This document shows positions 35,901 to 43,515 of a DNA stretch of 64,000 nucleotides, piece after piece. The notes below the pieces were generated by a model that had not been told where the DNA came from, did not search any database, and was given only the letters and a program-made list of their open reading frames with translations. This DNA comes from CAZJHD01 sp964545855 (GTDB taxonomy: Bacteria; Planctomycetota; UBA1135; JACQFD01). The stretch is taken from NCBI GenBank assembly GCA_964545855.1, contig CAZJHD010000022.1, positions 1 through 64,000 of the forward strand, given 5' to 3'. The translations under genes were made by a program, and so were the position numbers. The stretch's first letter is position 1. Every line of letters starts with the position of its first letter.

Positions 35901-35997
35901 CGATCGAACCGCTCGCGAGAGCCGTCACGAAGAGGACGCGAAGTGCCAGGGCCCCCAGCGTCGTTGGGGTTCCCCGATCCGAATTCCCGATGCGCAT
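32947..35997 (-). CDS. secreted YetA/PcRGLX-like protein (putative exo-rhamnogalacturonan lyase family)
   Basis: Encodes 1016 aa from ATG 35997. The signal peptide ends SIAA-Q. Residues 36-150 form a small beta domain and 161-196 an almost pure proline linker. From about 197 a RIFT-barrel-like region has the family pattern CGVPFSATDL...LPAQFRVMQRWG...PIQWLLVEFRG. The last 400 residues are rich in Trp/Tyr and helical, like an alpha/alpha toroid (DEEHMTVEDAYEYTLLTG). A Ca-binding-like loop, DLNGDGAFSASE, lies inside. Relatives release unsaturated galacturonate-rhamnose from pectin. The assignment rests on pattern recall, so the family is likely and the substrate only suggested. Confidence 0.55.
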   Translation of the reverse strand: MRIGNSDRGTPTTLGALALRVLFVTALASGSIAAQEPPLKAKLVQLVAGDSAVIRTSGGPKSPDGARLLLGSMNASMLTQFPPGLTAEGLQNAASKLLWVTPIDGSTAVFPLTPQTYGMTAYFRAIVFDSKAPNGFVVSNLIKRTVALKASTSPDGEEPVAPPPPPPDPTPPPPVPPTPPPPGPTPPPSPPPPSGPQNLQAGITLLAHDLSGFARKGDLIQCGVPFSATDLLTSTSGLVVVDDTGKALPAQFRVMQRWGPIADTTKPIQWLLVEFRGDCAALGTASYTLKSAPAPSFATVTVSPTSNGWLVNTGTALFELSKSAHRLFESVQLDLNGDGAFSASERVVSGSAGNGAQLLAADGVLYSSEFDAPQVTFLSNRSGPAAARFKVEGRHRASSPGAGVGRDVLRYTTYLEFAPGSSEVRAIHTLRNDYYLDAIGAVGIENYELGLKLDLNGAPATVSAWADPKAAPITGALATLGRLETYQDSSGGPKWAVTPGTSFSGYRILSGSESSPKVLASGTRASSITDVSTPSYGLTVAVRWFWQSFPKAVEVESNGRVSLEMFPSNFQGKLWLDDMQNASAEILFAFHAGSTPALAAATAFQRPVRPVPTADYVRATTAWSDQGDLAVPFESPSQFGSLAANFLQQTAAGRDALDDWGWATFGAAKWYQNTHTTGSPRNVLSAFLHFPQTGRLEFFEVQEEGALQGANVRGFHIAGFKAANHPNAYLYEGVPYPNTSAFPDDLGRLSLPSKYPSLKAGIPAAGSGWNGYDEEHMTVEDAYEYTLLTGHPITEEAVAQVAEGILTFPFVKKLGTQPLSTRGSAWCMRALLKAWYLTGKPEYLTGATTIVKNVRQWMGKAPNAFAVAMIDYGKAFPGNWSDTYESPWQVGPMIHALALYDRVTGDPLARTMIREMADYLVGPAWGPNGNFKRFVKTKDTNQYVICTQYDGVGQWIPSSLMLANRFSPKSAYVQKAFAQWDFTYGALPSSWKLPMTDPIWHWWQVYFVEKQKGVAP

Positions 35998-36237
35998 GAT
36001 CTTCCTCCGCCCCGTGCAGCGAGGGCGGTCCGCTCGATGGGGGCGCGCGAGATGGCGAGCCGCCCGAGCTCTTCTTCACCTGGAACGTAGGAAGCTCCGC
36101 GGCGCGAGGCAAACCGGCACGGAAGTGGATGTCACCCCTTCGGGTGTCGCGGCGGACCAGGGGATCGCCGGACCGCCCGAATTCGCGCGGCGCCGCCTCC
36201 GTTCGGTCCCTTCGACCCACGACGACGCTCCCAAGCC

Positions 36238-36918
36238 ATGGCCCGAGCCCGACGCATGTCCGCGCGAGTCGCGGTCTCCGATCGCCTCCGCTCCCGCTCC
36301 GACGATGCAAGGGAGGGAGAAGAGTTTGCGCCCGCGCGCGGGAACGCGTCCGCGGGCACGGCGGCCGGGTCCGCCGCGCGCGCCGGAGCAGGTCCGGCGA
36401 CCGACTCGGATCCGCTCGAATGCATGCGGCTCCGGCGGCGCGGCGGAGATCTCTGGATCGCCGTCGGGCCCGCGGGCGTCGTGGCCGTCGGCCGACCGGG
36501 GGAGGACGAGGCCGCCCTGCGCGAGCGCCACGCGCGGCTCTGGCCACGCGCTCTCTGGAGGCGGGGCGCGGCCGGAGCCCTCGCGGCGCGGAGCCGCGAC
36601 GAGCTGTCGCGGAGGCTCGTCCCGAAGCCCGTCGCCGCGACGGTGCCGCTCGACCTTCGGGGGACGGCCTTCGAGCGAGCCGTCTGGTCGGAGCTCCGGT
36701 CGGTCCCCTTCGGCAGCCGGATCACCTTCGCGGCCCTCGCCGCTCGCGTCGGTGCGCCCCGCGCCGTGCGCGCCGTCGGCACGGCGAGCGCGCGTTGCCC
36801 GCTCGCTCCCTTCGTGCCGACGCACCGCCTCGTGGGCGCTGCGGGCGCTCCGGGTCTCCCGGTCGACGATCCCTGGACTCCGCTGCGCGCACGTCTCTTC
36901 GAGAAGGAGGTTCGATGA
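36238..36918 (+). CDS. alkyltransferase-like (ATL) protein lacking the catalytic Cys
   Basis: Encodes 226 aa from ATG 36238; ATG 36424 would give a shorter product. The C-terminal half is the DNA-binding domain of O6-alkylguanine-DNA alkyltransferases: GTAFERAVWSELRSVPFGS, then ALAARVGAPRAVRAVGTASA with the Arg finger. The active-site motif PCHR reads PTHR (194-197; codon ACG at 36820), so methyl transfer to cysteine is not possible. The usual Asn of that region is also replaced (SARCPLAP). ATL proteins bind O6-alkylguanine and pass it to nucleotide excision repair. The N-terminal 55 residues are low-complexity. Divergent from the YetA-like gene. Confidence 0.78.
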   Translation: MARARRMSARVAVSDRLRSRSDDAREGEEFAPARGNASAGTAAGSAARAGAGPATDSDPLECMRLRRRGGDLWIAVGPAGVVAVGRPGEDEAALRERHARLWPRALWRRGAAGALAARSRDELSRRLVPKPVAATVPLDLRGTAFERAVWSELRSVPFGSRITFAALAARVGAPRAVRAVGTASARCPLAPFVPTHRLVGAAGAPGLPVDDPWTPLRARLFEKEVR

Positions 36919-37000
36919 CCGAGGCGCGGACCTTCGAGCGCGGTGCCCGTGGATGGACGCGGTGCGCGTTTTCCCCCCTTTCGGCATCTCGGCTTTTCCC

Positions 37001-37006
37001 TAGACT
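37001..37006 (+). promoter_or_regulatory. candidate -10 TAGACT
   Basis: Lies 88 bases before ATG 37095 and inside a longer possible reading frame from 36915. It supports the later lipoprotein start. Confidence 0.3.
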
Positions 37007-37094
37007 TCCCGCCCTTCCGGCCGCCGCCCTCCATGGGTCGGCCGAACTCCGTCGCACCCTCCCGGGAGCCCCTCGAGCCCCGCAATCGACGCCG

Positions 37095-37859
37095 ATGAAG
37101 AAAGTCATCGTCCTGGCCGCCGTCCTCGCCGCCCTTGCCGCGGGTGCATGCCGAAGCACCCCGTCGCACCGCAACGTGGTCGACAACACCGATTGGCAGT
37201 ATGGGCCGCTCCTCTGGAACGCATCGAAGGACGTGTTCCACGACTTCTTCGACATCGCCTACGTGAACCTCGGTGTCGGGGACGGGCTCCTGGTGGACGT
37301 GCAGGCGACCAAGGTGGGCCACCTCGGCCTCGGCTGGGCCGACACCGTGCGCGGCGGTTTCCGGCCGCGCGCCTTCGGGATGTGGAGCCAGCGCCAGGCG
37401 GAGTACGGCCTCTCGGTCTTCTACTACCGCGACATCCATCGCCAGGCGGTGTTCGGCTCCGAGACGCTGTTCGACCAGTCGATGTCCTACAAGGGCTTCG
37501 ATCTCGACCACCAGAAGGAGACGGGACACTGGCTCGACTTCAGCGCGCACGCCCACGTCTTCCTCGTCGGCGTGGAGGCGAGCGTCTCGCCGAAGGAGGT
37601 CATCGACTTCGCCGCGTCGGCCGGCCGATGGATCGTGACGATCATCCCGATCCGATCGCTGCTCCACGCGATCGGGGTTCCGGAGCTTGGCTGGCATGCG
37701 GGCTTCGACGATCTGAGCGCCGACGACTCCGACGCCATGCTGCGCGCCTCCGGAGGCTCCGCCGCGGGTGGCGTCTACCAGGGCAACACTCCGTTCTTCG
37801 AGCGAGAGCGCGGCGCGGGCTCCTTGGCTCCGCCGGAGCAAGCGACTCCGAAGAACTAG
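37095..37859 (+). CDS. lipoprotein of unknown function
   Basis: Encodes 254 aa from ATG 37095. The signal peptide MKKVIVLAAVLAALAAGA-C is a typical lipoprotein leader, which decides the start. An in-frame ATG at 36915 overlaps the ATL stop but gives an implausible N-terminus. The mature part has aromatic, Gly-rich strands (LGVGDGLLVDVQATKVGHLG, GLGWADTVRGGFRPRAFGMW), suggesting a small beta-barrel or beta-sheet protein at the outer membrane. I cannot assign a family. The 236-base gap after it carries the 40-bp tandem array. Confidence 0.65.
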   Translation: MKKVIVLAAVLAALAAGACRSTPSHRNVVDNTDWQYGPLLWNASKDVFHDFFDIAYVNLGVGDGLLVDVQATKVGHLGLGWADTVRGGFRPRAFGMWSQRQAEYGLSVFYYRDIHRQAVFGSETLFDQSMSYKGFDLDHQKETGHWLDFSAHAHVFLVGVEASVSPKEVIDFAASAGRWIVTIIPIRSLLHAIGVPELGWHAGFDDLSADDSDAMLRASGGSAAGGVYQGNTPFFERERGAGSLAPPEQATPKN

Positions 37860-37925
37860 CGGGTGGCCGCAGAGGGCCGGCCCGACCGGTTCCCCTCTGG
37901 ATCCCCTGATCCCCATCCCCCCCCC

Positions 37926-38040
37926 GACGGGCGGCGCAAGCCGCCCGTCGGCGTTTCGGGAAGGAGCCCCGCGGCGCAAGCCGCCCGTCGGCGTTTCGGG
38001 GAGAAGCCCGCCGGCGCAAGCCGCCCGTCGGCGTTTCGGG
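37926..38040. repeat. 40-bp tandem array with GCAA-loop hairpins
   Basis: Three units of 40-bp period begin at 37931, 37971 and 38011. Each has a conserved 30-bp part (GGCGCAAGCCGCCCG plus TCGGCGTTTCGGG) and a 10-bp part that varies. The first unit plus its upstream flank makes a perfect 10-bp stem, GACGGGCGGC / GCCGCCCGTC, around GCAA; the next two keep shorter versions of the stem. The array lies between a lipoprotein gene and the reductase-like gene. Two conserved spacers of 10 bp and no cas genes rule out CRISPR. Confidence 0.8.
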
Positions 38041-38095
38041 ATGAGGGCGCTTCGAAGCCGCGACGGCGACCGTGCGGCGCCGCAGAATGCGGCCG

Positions 38096-39250
38096 ATGCT
38101 CTCCACGACGCCGCGCGTCGCCGTGATCGGAGGCGGGCCCGCGGGCGCGACGGCCGCGGCGGGGCTCGCGGAAGCCGGCGTGCCGACGGTCCTCTTCCAC
38201 GTGAACGGGCCGCACGGTGACAAGCCCTGCGGCGGTGGCGTCACGTCGCGCGCGTTCCTGCAGGATCCCGCGCTCGCGAAGTCTCTTCGAATTGTCCTCG
38301 CGGGGAACGACGTGCACCGCATCGCGCTGATCTCCCCGGCGGGGCGCGAGGTCGTGCTGGAGGCCCCGGACGAGCCGTTCTTCACCATCTACGCGCGGGG
38401 CGCACTCGACGGGGCGCTCCGAGAGCGGGCCGTCGGCCACGGTGCGGTTCTCGAGGAGCGTGCCGTTCGAGACGTGCGGGTGCGAGACGGCGCGGCGATC
38501 GTGACGACGGACGCCGGCGAGGACCGATTCGACTGGCTGATCGGCGCCGACGGGGCCTTCTCGAAGGTGCGGCGGTCGCTCGCCCGCGCGACGCCGCGGC
38601 GCCTCCTCTGTCCGGCCGTCGACGAGCTCGTCGACGGCATCGATCCGCGCTCGGGCGTCGTGATCGCGTTCTTCCGCGACGTCACCGGATATCTCTGGGT
38701 CTTCCCGCGGAACGACCTCGCGAGCGTCGGCCTCGTGGCGCGGGAGGGCGAGCTGCGGGGCGACCGGATGCGCGCGCGGGTACGGGAGTTCCTCGCGCGC
38801 CGCTACCCGGCGGCTCGGCTCGTGCGGTCGATGGGCTGGTCGATCCCCGCTCCCGGGCCGGGCGGCGACCTCGACGGCGAGCCCGCCGGCGAGCGCTTCC
38901 TGCTGGTGGGGGACGCCGCCGGTCTCGCCGACCCCATCTCCGGCGAGGGCATCTCCTACGCGATCCGCTCCGGTGCGCTCGCGGCCCGCGCGATCGCGGA
39001 GGGCTCGCCCGCCCGCTACACAGATCTCGTCCGCGAGCATCTCCGGCCGGAGCTCGAGTGCGCGAGCCGGTGGGTCGCACGCTACTTCCGTCCTCGGGTC
39101 CTCGAGGCGCTCCTGATGGTGGCGAAGCGGAGCCGGCGCACGCGCGCGATCCTCGGCGACCTCATCTCCGGCCGGCAGGGCTACCCCGACCTCGGCGTGC
39201 GGCTCCGCCGGGAGCTCGGTCCGGTCGGCTGGATCCTCCGCCGTCTCTGA
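38096..39250 (+). CDS. geranylgeranyl-reductase-like FAD oxidoreductase
   Basis: Encodes 384 aa from ATG 38096; ATG 38087 and GTG 38072 are also in frame. The FAD-binding start PRVAVIGGGPAGATAAAGLA is followed by DKPCGGGVTSRAF, the CGGG motif of GGR-family enzymes. LIGADGAFSKVRRSLA and FLLVGDAAGLADPISGEGIS give the ribityl-binding GD motif. Members reduce isoprenoid chains (menaquinone, archaeal or chlorophyll side chains) or act as monooxygenases. No quinone genes lie nearby, so the substrate is open. Its stop codon lies at the left edge of repeat copy C. Confidence 0.8.
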   Translation: MLSTTPRVAVIGGGPAGATAAAGLAEAGVPTVLFHVNGPHGDKPCGGGVTSRAFLQDPALAKSLRIVLAGNDVHRIALISPAGREVVLEAPDEPFFTIYARGALDGALRERAVGHGAVLEERAVRDVRVRDGAAIVTTDAGEDRFDWLIGADGAFSKVRRSLARATPRRLLCPAVDELVDGIDPRSGVVIAFFRDVTGYLWVFPRNDLASVGLVAREGELRGDRMRARVREFLARRYPAARLVRSMGWSIPAPGPGGDLDGEPAGERFLLVGDAAGLADPISGEGISYAIRSGALAARAIAEGSPARYTDLVREHLRPELECASRWVARYFRPRVLEALLMVAKRSRRTRAILGDLISGRQGYPDLGVRLRRELGPVGWILRRL

Positions 39251-39296
39251 GCTCGTGGAAGAATCGGCCTCGGGCGAGCGGCGGCGATTCCTCGAC
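39249..39296. repeat. palindromic MITE-like element, copy C (48 bp, internally deleted)
   Basis: GAGCTCGTGGAAGAATCGG and GCGGCGGCGATTCCTCGAC match the left and right ends of copies A and B, with most of the interior missing. It begins inside the stop codon of the reductase-like gene. The 286-base gap that follows holds only this and the next palindrome. Confidence 0.7.
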
Positions 39297-39376
39297 ACTG
39301 GCTCCGATTCATTCACGCCCCTCGGATCTCCGCGGCCGCCTCCCCGGGGGCGTGCACCAATTCGGGGCCAGTGTCG
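39294..39376. repeat. second imperfect palindrome beside copy C
   Basis: The left arm GACACTGGCTCCGATT (from 39294) with a nearby CACGCCCC mirrors the right arm AATTCGGGGCCAGTGTC (39359-39375) with its own GGGGGCGTG. The arms enclose about 40 bases. It is unrelated to the first element and looks like a REP- or transposase-associated repeat; no transposase gene is near. Confidence 0.6.
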
Positions 39377-39536
39377 GTTCGCGCGCCGGTGCCGCGGAGA
39401 AGACCAGGGCGTCCTCCGGCGACGGCATGCGCCGCGCGCCGAAGGACGCCCCGACCTGACGTCGACGGGCGAATGACGGGGCCCTCCCCACATCATGCGC
39501 CCGGCCGACTCCCTCGAGTCCCGACCGAGCCGTCCC

Positions 39537-40658
39537 TTACAGCTCGGGAAGGATCTCGAGGAATGCCTGGACCACCCGGGGATCGAACTGGGTGCCCGCG
39601 CCGGCGCGGATCTCGCGCGCGGCGATGTCCTTGTGCTGCGCCGCGCGATAGGGGCGGCTGCTCGTGATCGCGTCGAAGCAGTCCGCCACGGCGATGATCC
39701 GAGCGGCGAGCGGGATGTCCTCGCCGCGCAGGCCCGTGGGATAGCCGAGACCGTCCCATCGCTCGTGCTCGTGCTCCACGGACGCGACGACCTCGGGGAA
39801 CCGCTGCGTCAGCGGCAGGAGGATGCGTGCGCCGATCCGCGGGTGGAGACGCATGTGCTCGCGCTCGGCGTCGTCGAGGGGCCCCTGCTTGTTCAGAACG
39901 CTCTCGCGGATCCCGATCTTCCCGACGTCGTGGAGGAGGCCGGCCATCCGCACACAGCGCTGCTCGCGGGCGTCGAGCCCGAGCTCCTTCGCGATGCGGA
40001 CGCTCAGGAGCGCCACCTTGATGGAGTGGTCCTTCGTGTATCGGTCCTTCGCCTCGAGGGAGAAGACGAGGCTCCGGATCGTCCGGATCGTGTGGGCCTC
40101 GATCTCCGCGCGGCTGCGGCGCAGGTCCTCGTTGGAGGTGCGGAGCGCCTCCGAGAGCGCGCGTTCCGCGTCGAGCCGCTCGCAGAAGGCCGCCCTCCGC
40201 GCGACGGCCGTCGAGATCCGCTCGCGGATCTGGGACATGCGAAAAGGCTTCGCGACGAAGTCGTCGGCGCCCTCCTTCATCGCCTCGACGGCGATCTGCT
40301 GGTCGCGGATGCCGGAGATCAGGAGGAAGGCCGTGCGGGGATCGGCCGGCCGCACCGCTCGGAGGATGTCGAGGCCGCTCGTCGCGCCGAGCCGGAGGTC
40401 GCAGAGCGCCGCGTCGAAGGATTCCTCGCGCAGACGCGCGAGCGCTCGCCGTCCGGAGATCTCCGTCGCGACTTCGAACCCCGCCGCGCCGAGACCGTGC
40501 TCCAGCGACTCGACGATCGAGGGATCGTTGTCGATGGCGAGGACTCTCTGGGCTCTCTCCTCGAGGACGGGGAGATCGAGGCGGTGTGGCTCGACGGTTC
40601 CTGGTGTTGCGAGGGCGTCGGAGAGGGTGTCTTCGAGAGCGGCGAAGGAACCGTCCAT
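39537..40658 (-). CDS. response regulator with HD-GYP domain
   Basis: Encodes 373 aa from ATG 40658. An N-terminal extension of about 35 residues precedes a receiver domain with DNDPS, the phospho-acceptor Asp87 (CDLRLG) and Lys137 (AKPF). A coiled-coil linker (155-190) leads to the HD-GYP domain: HDVGKIG (243-249), then HEHERWDGLGYPTGL and ADCFDAITSSRPYR. It should hydrolyse c-di-GMP. The usual HHE before the DGxGYP reads EHE, so one metal ligand may differ. No kinase is adjacent. A 7-bp inverted repeat (40845-40862) lies upstream. Confidence 0.9.
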   Translation of the reverse strand: MDGSFAALEDTLSDALATPGTVEPHRLDLPVLEERAQRVLAIDNDPSIVESLEHGLGAAGFEVATEISGRRALARLREESFDAALCDLRLGATSGLDILRAVRPADPRTAFLLISGIRDQQIAVEAMKEGADDFVAKPFRMSQIRERISTAVARRAAFCERLDAERALSEALRTSNEDLRRSRAEIEAHTIRTIRSLVFSLEAKDRYTKDHSIKVALLSVRIAKELGLDAREQRCVRMAGLLHDVGKIGIRESVLNKQGPLDDAEREHMRLHPRIGARILLPLTQRFPEVVASVEHEHERWDGLGYPTGLRGEDIPLAARIIAVADCFDAITSSRPYRAAQHKDIAAREIRAGAGTQFDPRVVQAFLEILPEL

Positions 40659-40844
40659 CGAGGTGCGACCGCCGGCTCGGGAGCCGGGGAGGGGGGCGGG
40701 GGCGCGCGCACTTGGCGAACGTCATGCCGGGGCCCCGCGATCGCACCGAACCACGGCGCACCCCAAGATCCTGTGGAGAACCGGTGGAAGGACCCAGGGG
40801 AACGGGACGCGGCTCGGGGAGAAATCGAGGAGCGATCCAGCCCC

Positions 40845-40862
40845 CGTTTCAATCCTGAAACG
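40845..40862. promoter_or_regulatory. 7-bp inverted repeat CGTTTCA/TGAAACG
   Basis: CGTTTCA, an ATCC loop and TGAAACG form a perfect palindrome of unusual A/T content for this DNA. It sits between the mscS stop and the HD-GYP start, so it could be an operator or a weak terminator. Confidence 0.4.
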
Positions 40863-40944
40863 CCCGCACGGCTTCCTTCGGTGACGCGGGGGAGGCGCTC
40901 CCAGGCTTCCCGGCGAGGGGCGCGCTCCTTGCGCCCGCCGCGGC

Positions 40945-41799
40945 TCAGTGCGACTTGGACTCGAAGAGGTGGACGTCGCGCTGGGGGTAGGGGATGTGGA
41001 TGCCCCGGGTCCCGAAGGCGCGCTTCACGGCCTCGTTCGTGTCGAAGACGACGGGCCAGTAGTCCGCGGCATTCACCCAGGGCCGGCAGAAGAGATTCAC
41101 GCTCGAGTCGGCGAGCGCCCCGAGGCCGATCACCGTCGCCGGCTCCTTCAGGATGCGCGGGTCCCGATCGAGGACCTCCTGGATCACCTGCTTCGCGAGC
41201 TGCACGTCGTCGTCGTAGGAGATCCCGAAGACGAGGTCGACGCGGCGCGTCACGTTGATCGTGTAGTTGACGATGTTCGCGCCCGTCACGGACGAGTTGG
41301 AGATCGTCACGCGCCGGTTGTCGGGCGTGTGGAGCGTCGTCGCGAAGACGCCGACTTCCTGCACGGTGCCGAGGGCGCCTCCTGCCTCGACCAGGTCTCC
41401 GGCGCGGAGGGGCCGGAAGATCATCAGCATGATTCCCGCGGCGAAGTTCGAGAGGGAGCCCTGCAGAGCGAAGCCGATCGCGAATCCCGCGGCTCCGAGG
41501 GCGGCCACCAGGGACGCGGTCTCGACGCCGAGCTTGGAGATGGCCGCCACCAGGACGAAGGCGAGGAGCCCGAGATAGGCGACGTTCCCGAGGAAGAGCG
41601 TGAGCGTCGGGTCGACGTTGCCCTTCTCGAGCAGCCGGCGCAGAAGGCGAGCGACGATGCGCGCGACGATCCAGCCGATGACGAGGATCGCCACCGCGGC
41701 GAGGAATCGCGGGCCGAGCTCGATCGCCAGCTCGCGGCCCTTCTGCACGATCTCATCGGCGACGGGTCTCTCATCCTGGACGTTCAGCGGGAGGAACAT
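40945..41799 (-). CDS. MscS-type mechanosensitive channel
   Basis: Encodes 284 aa from ATG 41799. Three membrane helices fill residues about 30-140. The pore helix pattern is LVAALGAAGFAIGFALQGSL, rich in Ala/Gly as in MscS TM3. NFAAGIMLMIFRPLRAGDLV opens the beta domain, and the C-terminal mixed domain ends in PYPQRDVHLF. It opens on hypo-osmotic stress to release solutes. Length is close to E. coli MscS (286). It lies between two regulator genes on the same strand, with 174 bases separating it from the NtrC-like gene. Confidence 0.93.
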   Translation of the reverse strand: MFLPLNVQDERPVADEIVQKGRELAIELGPRFLAAVAILVIGWIVARIVARLLRRLLEKGNVDPTLTLFLGNVAYLGLLAFVLVAAISKLGVETASLVAALGAAGFAIGFALQGSLSNFAAGIMLMIFRPLRAGDLVEAGGALGTVQEVGVFATTLHTPDNRRVTISNSSVTGANIVNYTINVTRRVDLVFGISYDDDVQLAKQVIQEVLDRDPRILKEPATVIGLGALADSSVNLFCRPWVNAADYWPVVFDTNEAVKRAFGTRGIHIPYPQRDVHLFESKSH

Positions 41800-41973
41800 G
41801 GGCTAGCCCTTCCTGGGCGATGGACGGGAGTCGGTGCGGCGCATCGGAGCGGCCGCGGAGAGGGTCTTCCTGCGGATCCGGTGACCTCGCACGCGCCCGC
41901 AGCGGGTCGAGCCGCCGGCCGGCCTCGATCGGCCACGGTGGCGCATCGCGAGTGCTTCCTCGTTCACGGATCC

Positions 41974-43338
41974 CTACTCGACGGGGTCGAGCCCGTGACG
42001 CTGCAGCTTGCGCCAGAGGGTCGTGCGGCTGACGCCGAGGTCCTTGGCGGCGTCGGCGAGGCTCCTCGGATGCCGCGCGAGCGCGCGCCGGATCCTCTCC
42101 CGCTCCGCGTGGCGGACCACGTCGCGGACCGGAGGCGCCGCCACCACGCTCGCGCCCGAGGCGAGACGCAGCGCCGAAGCGACCACGTCCGCGTCGATCG
42201 TTCCGTCCGCGCTCAGGCTGACGCACGACTCGACGAGATTGCGCAGCTCGCGGATGTTGCCGGGCCAGTCGTGATGACCGAGGACCTCGAGGGCCGCATC
42301 GGCGAGGCGGAGGTTGCGCCGCTGCGCGTGTCCGATCTCCTCGAGGAACTCGCGCGCGAGACAGGGCACGTCCTCGGGCCGCTCCCGAAGCGGCGGGATC
42401 TCCACGTGGACCACGCGCAGGGCGTAGTAGAGGTCGGCGCGGAACGCTTCTCGGCGCACGAGCTCCCGCAGGTCGGCGGAGGTCGAAGCGACGATGCGCG
42501 CGGAGACGGGGATCGGGCGAGAGCCGCCGATGCGCTGGATGACCCGCTTCTCGATCGCCGTGAGGAGGCTGCTCTGGACCGCGAGGGGCGTGTCCTCCAC
42601 GCCGTCGAGGAAGAGCGTTCCCCCGGCGGCCTCCTCCACGAGCCCGCGCCGGATCCGGTCGGCTCCGGAGAACGCGCCGCGCTCGTGGCCGAAGAGAGCG
42701 TCCTCGAAGAGGGACTCCCGGGTGCCGCCGCAGGAGAAGGCGACGAAGCGCGCCGTCGGCGCTCCGCGCGCGGCGTGGATCGCACGCGCCACGCGCTCCT
42801 TGCCGCACCCCGGCGGGCCGGAGACGAGAACGGTCACGTCCTGGCCCGCGACGCGCGCGATCGTCTCCAGGAGCGCGGCCATGGCGGGGGAGCGCGCCGT
42901 GATCCGATCCGGGAGTTCGCTGCGCATCCGGTCCTCGACCACGCGGCGGAGGCGCGAATGGTCGAGAGCGGACTCGACCTTCCGGCAGATCTCGACGCGG
43001 CGGAAGGGCTTCAGGACGTAGTCCGCGGCGCCGGCCTTCATGGCGTCGACGGCGGTCTCGATCGTCGCGTGTCCCGTGAGCACGACGACGGGCGTACCCG
43101 GATGGAGCCGCCCGATCTGCAGGAGCAGCTCGTGCCCCGCGCGCTCCTCCATGTCCCCCGACGCGCCCGGCATCTTCAGGTCCGTGAGGACGAGGTCGAA
43201 GGGCTCCTCCGTCAGCGCAGCCAGGGCCGACGGGACGTCGAACGCCGTGTGGACCGAGTAGCCCGCGTCTCGGAGGAGAGCCGTCAGCGATTCTCGAAGC
43301 GTCGCTTCGTCGTCGACGACGAGCAGGCGAGCGGTCAT
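41974..43338 (-). CDS. NtrC-family sigma-54 response regulator with altered AAA+ motifs
   Basis: Encodes 454 aa from ATG 43338. The receiver domain has VVDDEAT, Asp53 and Lys110. The AAA+ domain follows from about 145: Walker A GPPGCGKE (174-181), GAFSGA (221-226) where sigma-54 activators have GAFTGA, and LFLDG (242-246) where Walker B normally ends DE. YYAL at 304-307 has Ala in place of the usual Arg of YYRL. DWPGNIREL and a Fis-type helix-turn-helix (LADAAKDLGVSRTTLWRKL) are normal. It may bind DNA but be slow or inactive in ATP-driven sigma-54 activation. Its kinase is not adjacent. Confidence 0.9.
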   Translation of the reverse strand: MTARLLVVDDEATLRESLTALLRDAGYSVHTAFDVPSALAALTEEPFDLVLTDLKMPGASGDMEERAGHELLLQIGRLHPGTPVVVLTGHATIETAVDAMKAGAADYVLKPFRRVEICRKVESALDHSRLRRVVEDRMRSELPDRITARSPAMAALLETIARVAGQDVTVLVSGPPGCGKERVARAIHAARGAPTARFVAFSCGGTRESLFEDALFGHERGAFSGADRIRRGLVEEAAGGTLFLDGVEDTPLAVQSSLLTAIEKRVIQRIGGSRPIPVSARIVASTSADLRELVRREAFRADLYYALRVVHVEIPPLRERPEDVPCLAREFLEEIGHAQRRNLRLADAALEVLGHHDWPGNIRELRNLVESCVSLSADGTIDADVVASALRLASGASVVAAPPVRDVVRHAERERIRRALARHPRSLADAAKDLGVSRTTLWRKLQRHGLDPVE

Positions 43339-43515
43339 GGCGCGGGGGCGGTTCGCAGGTCGCGGCAGGATGCGGGGAGCGGCGTGCGGCGCGCGAGAGA
43401 CTAGCAGGCCGTCGTGGAACTCATTCGGACCATGCTCCGCCCGCTTCGCTCGACTCGGCGTCGCGCCGTCGGCGACGGATCTTCTCGACCTCGCAGGCTC
43501 CAGGACGCGGCTCGT

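Noticed and set aside
36915..37094. Longer N-terminus for the lipoprotein gene, overlapping the ATL stop
   Set aside because: It would bury a clear lipoprotein signal peptide and a -10-like hexamer lies inside it.
37926..38040. CRISPR array
   Set aside because: The 10-bp variable parts are too short and similar to be spacers and no cas genes are near.
40711..40726. Sigma-54-like promoter TTGGCGAACGTCATGC
   Set aside because: GG and GC spacing fits, but it points rightward into the 3' end of leftward genes and matches the rest of the consensus poorly.
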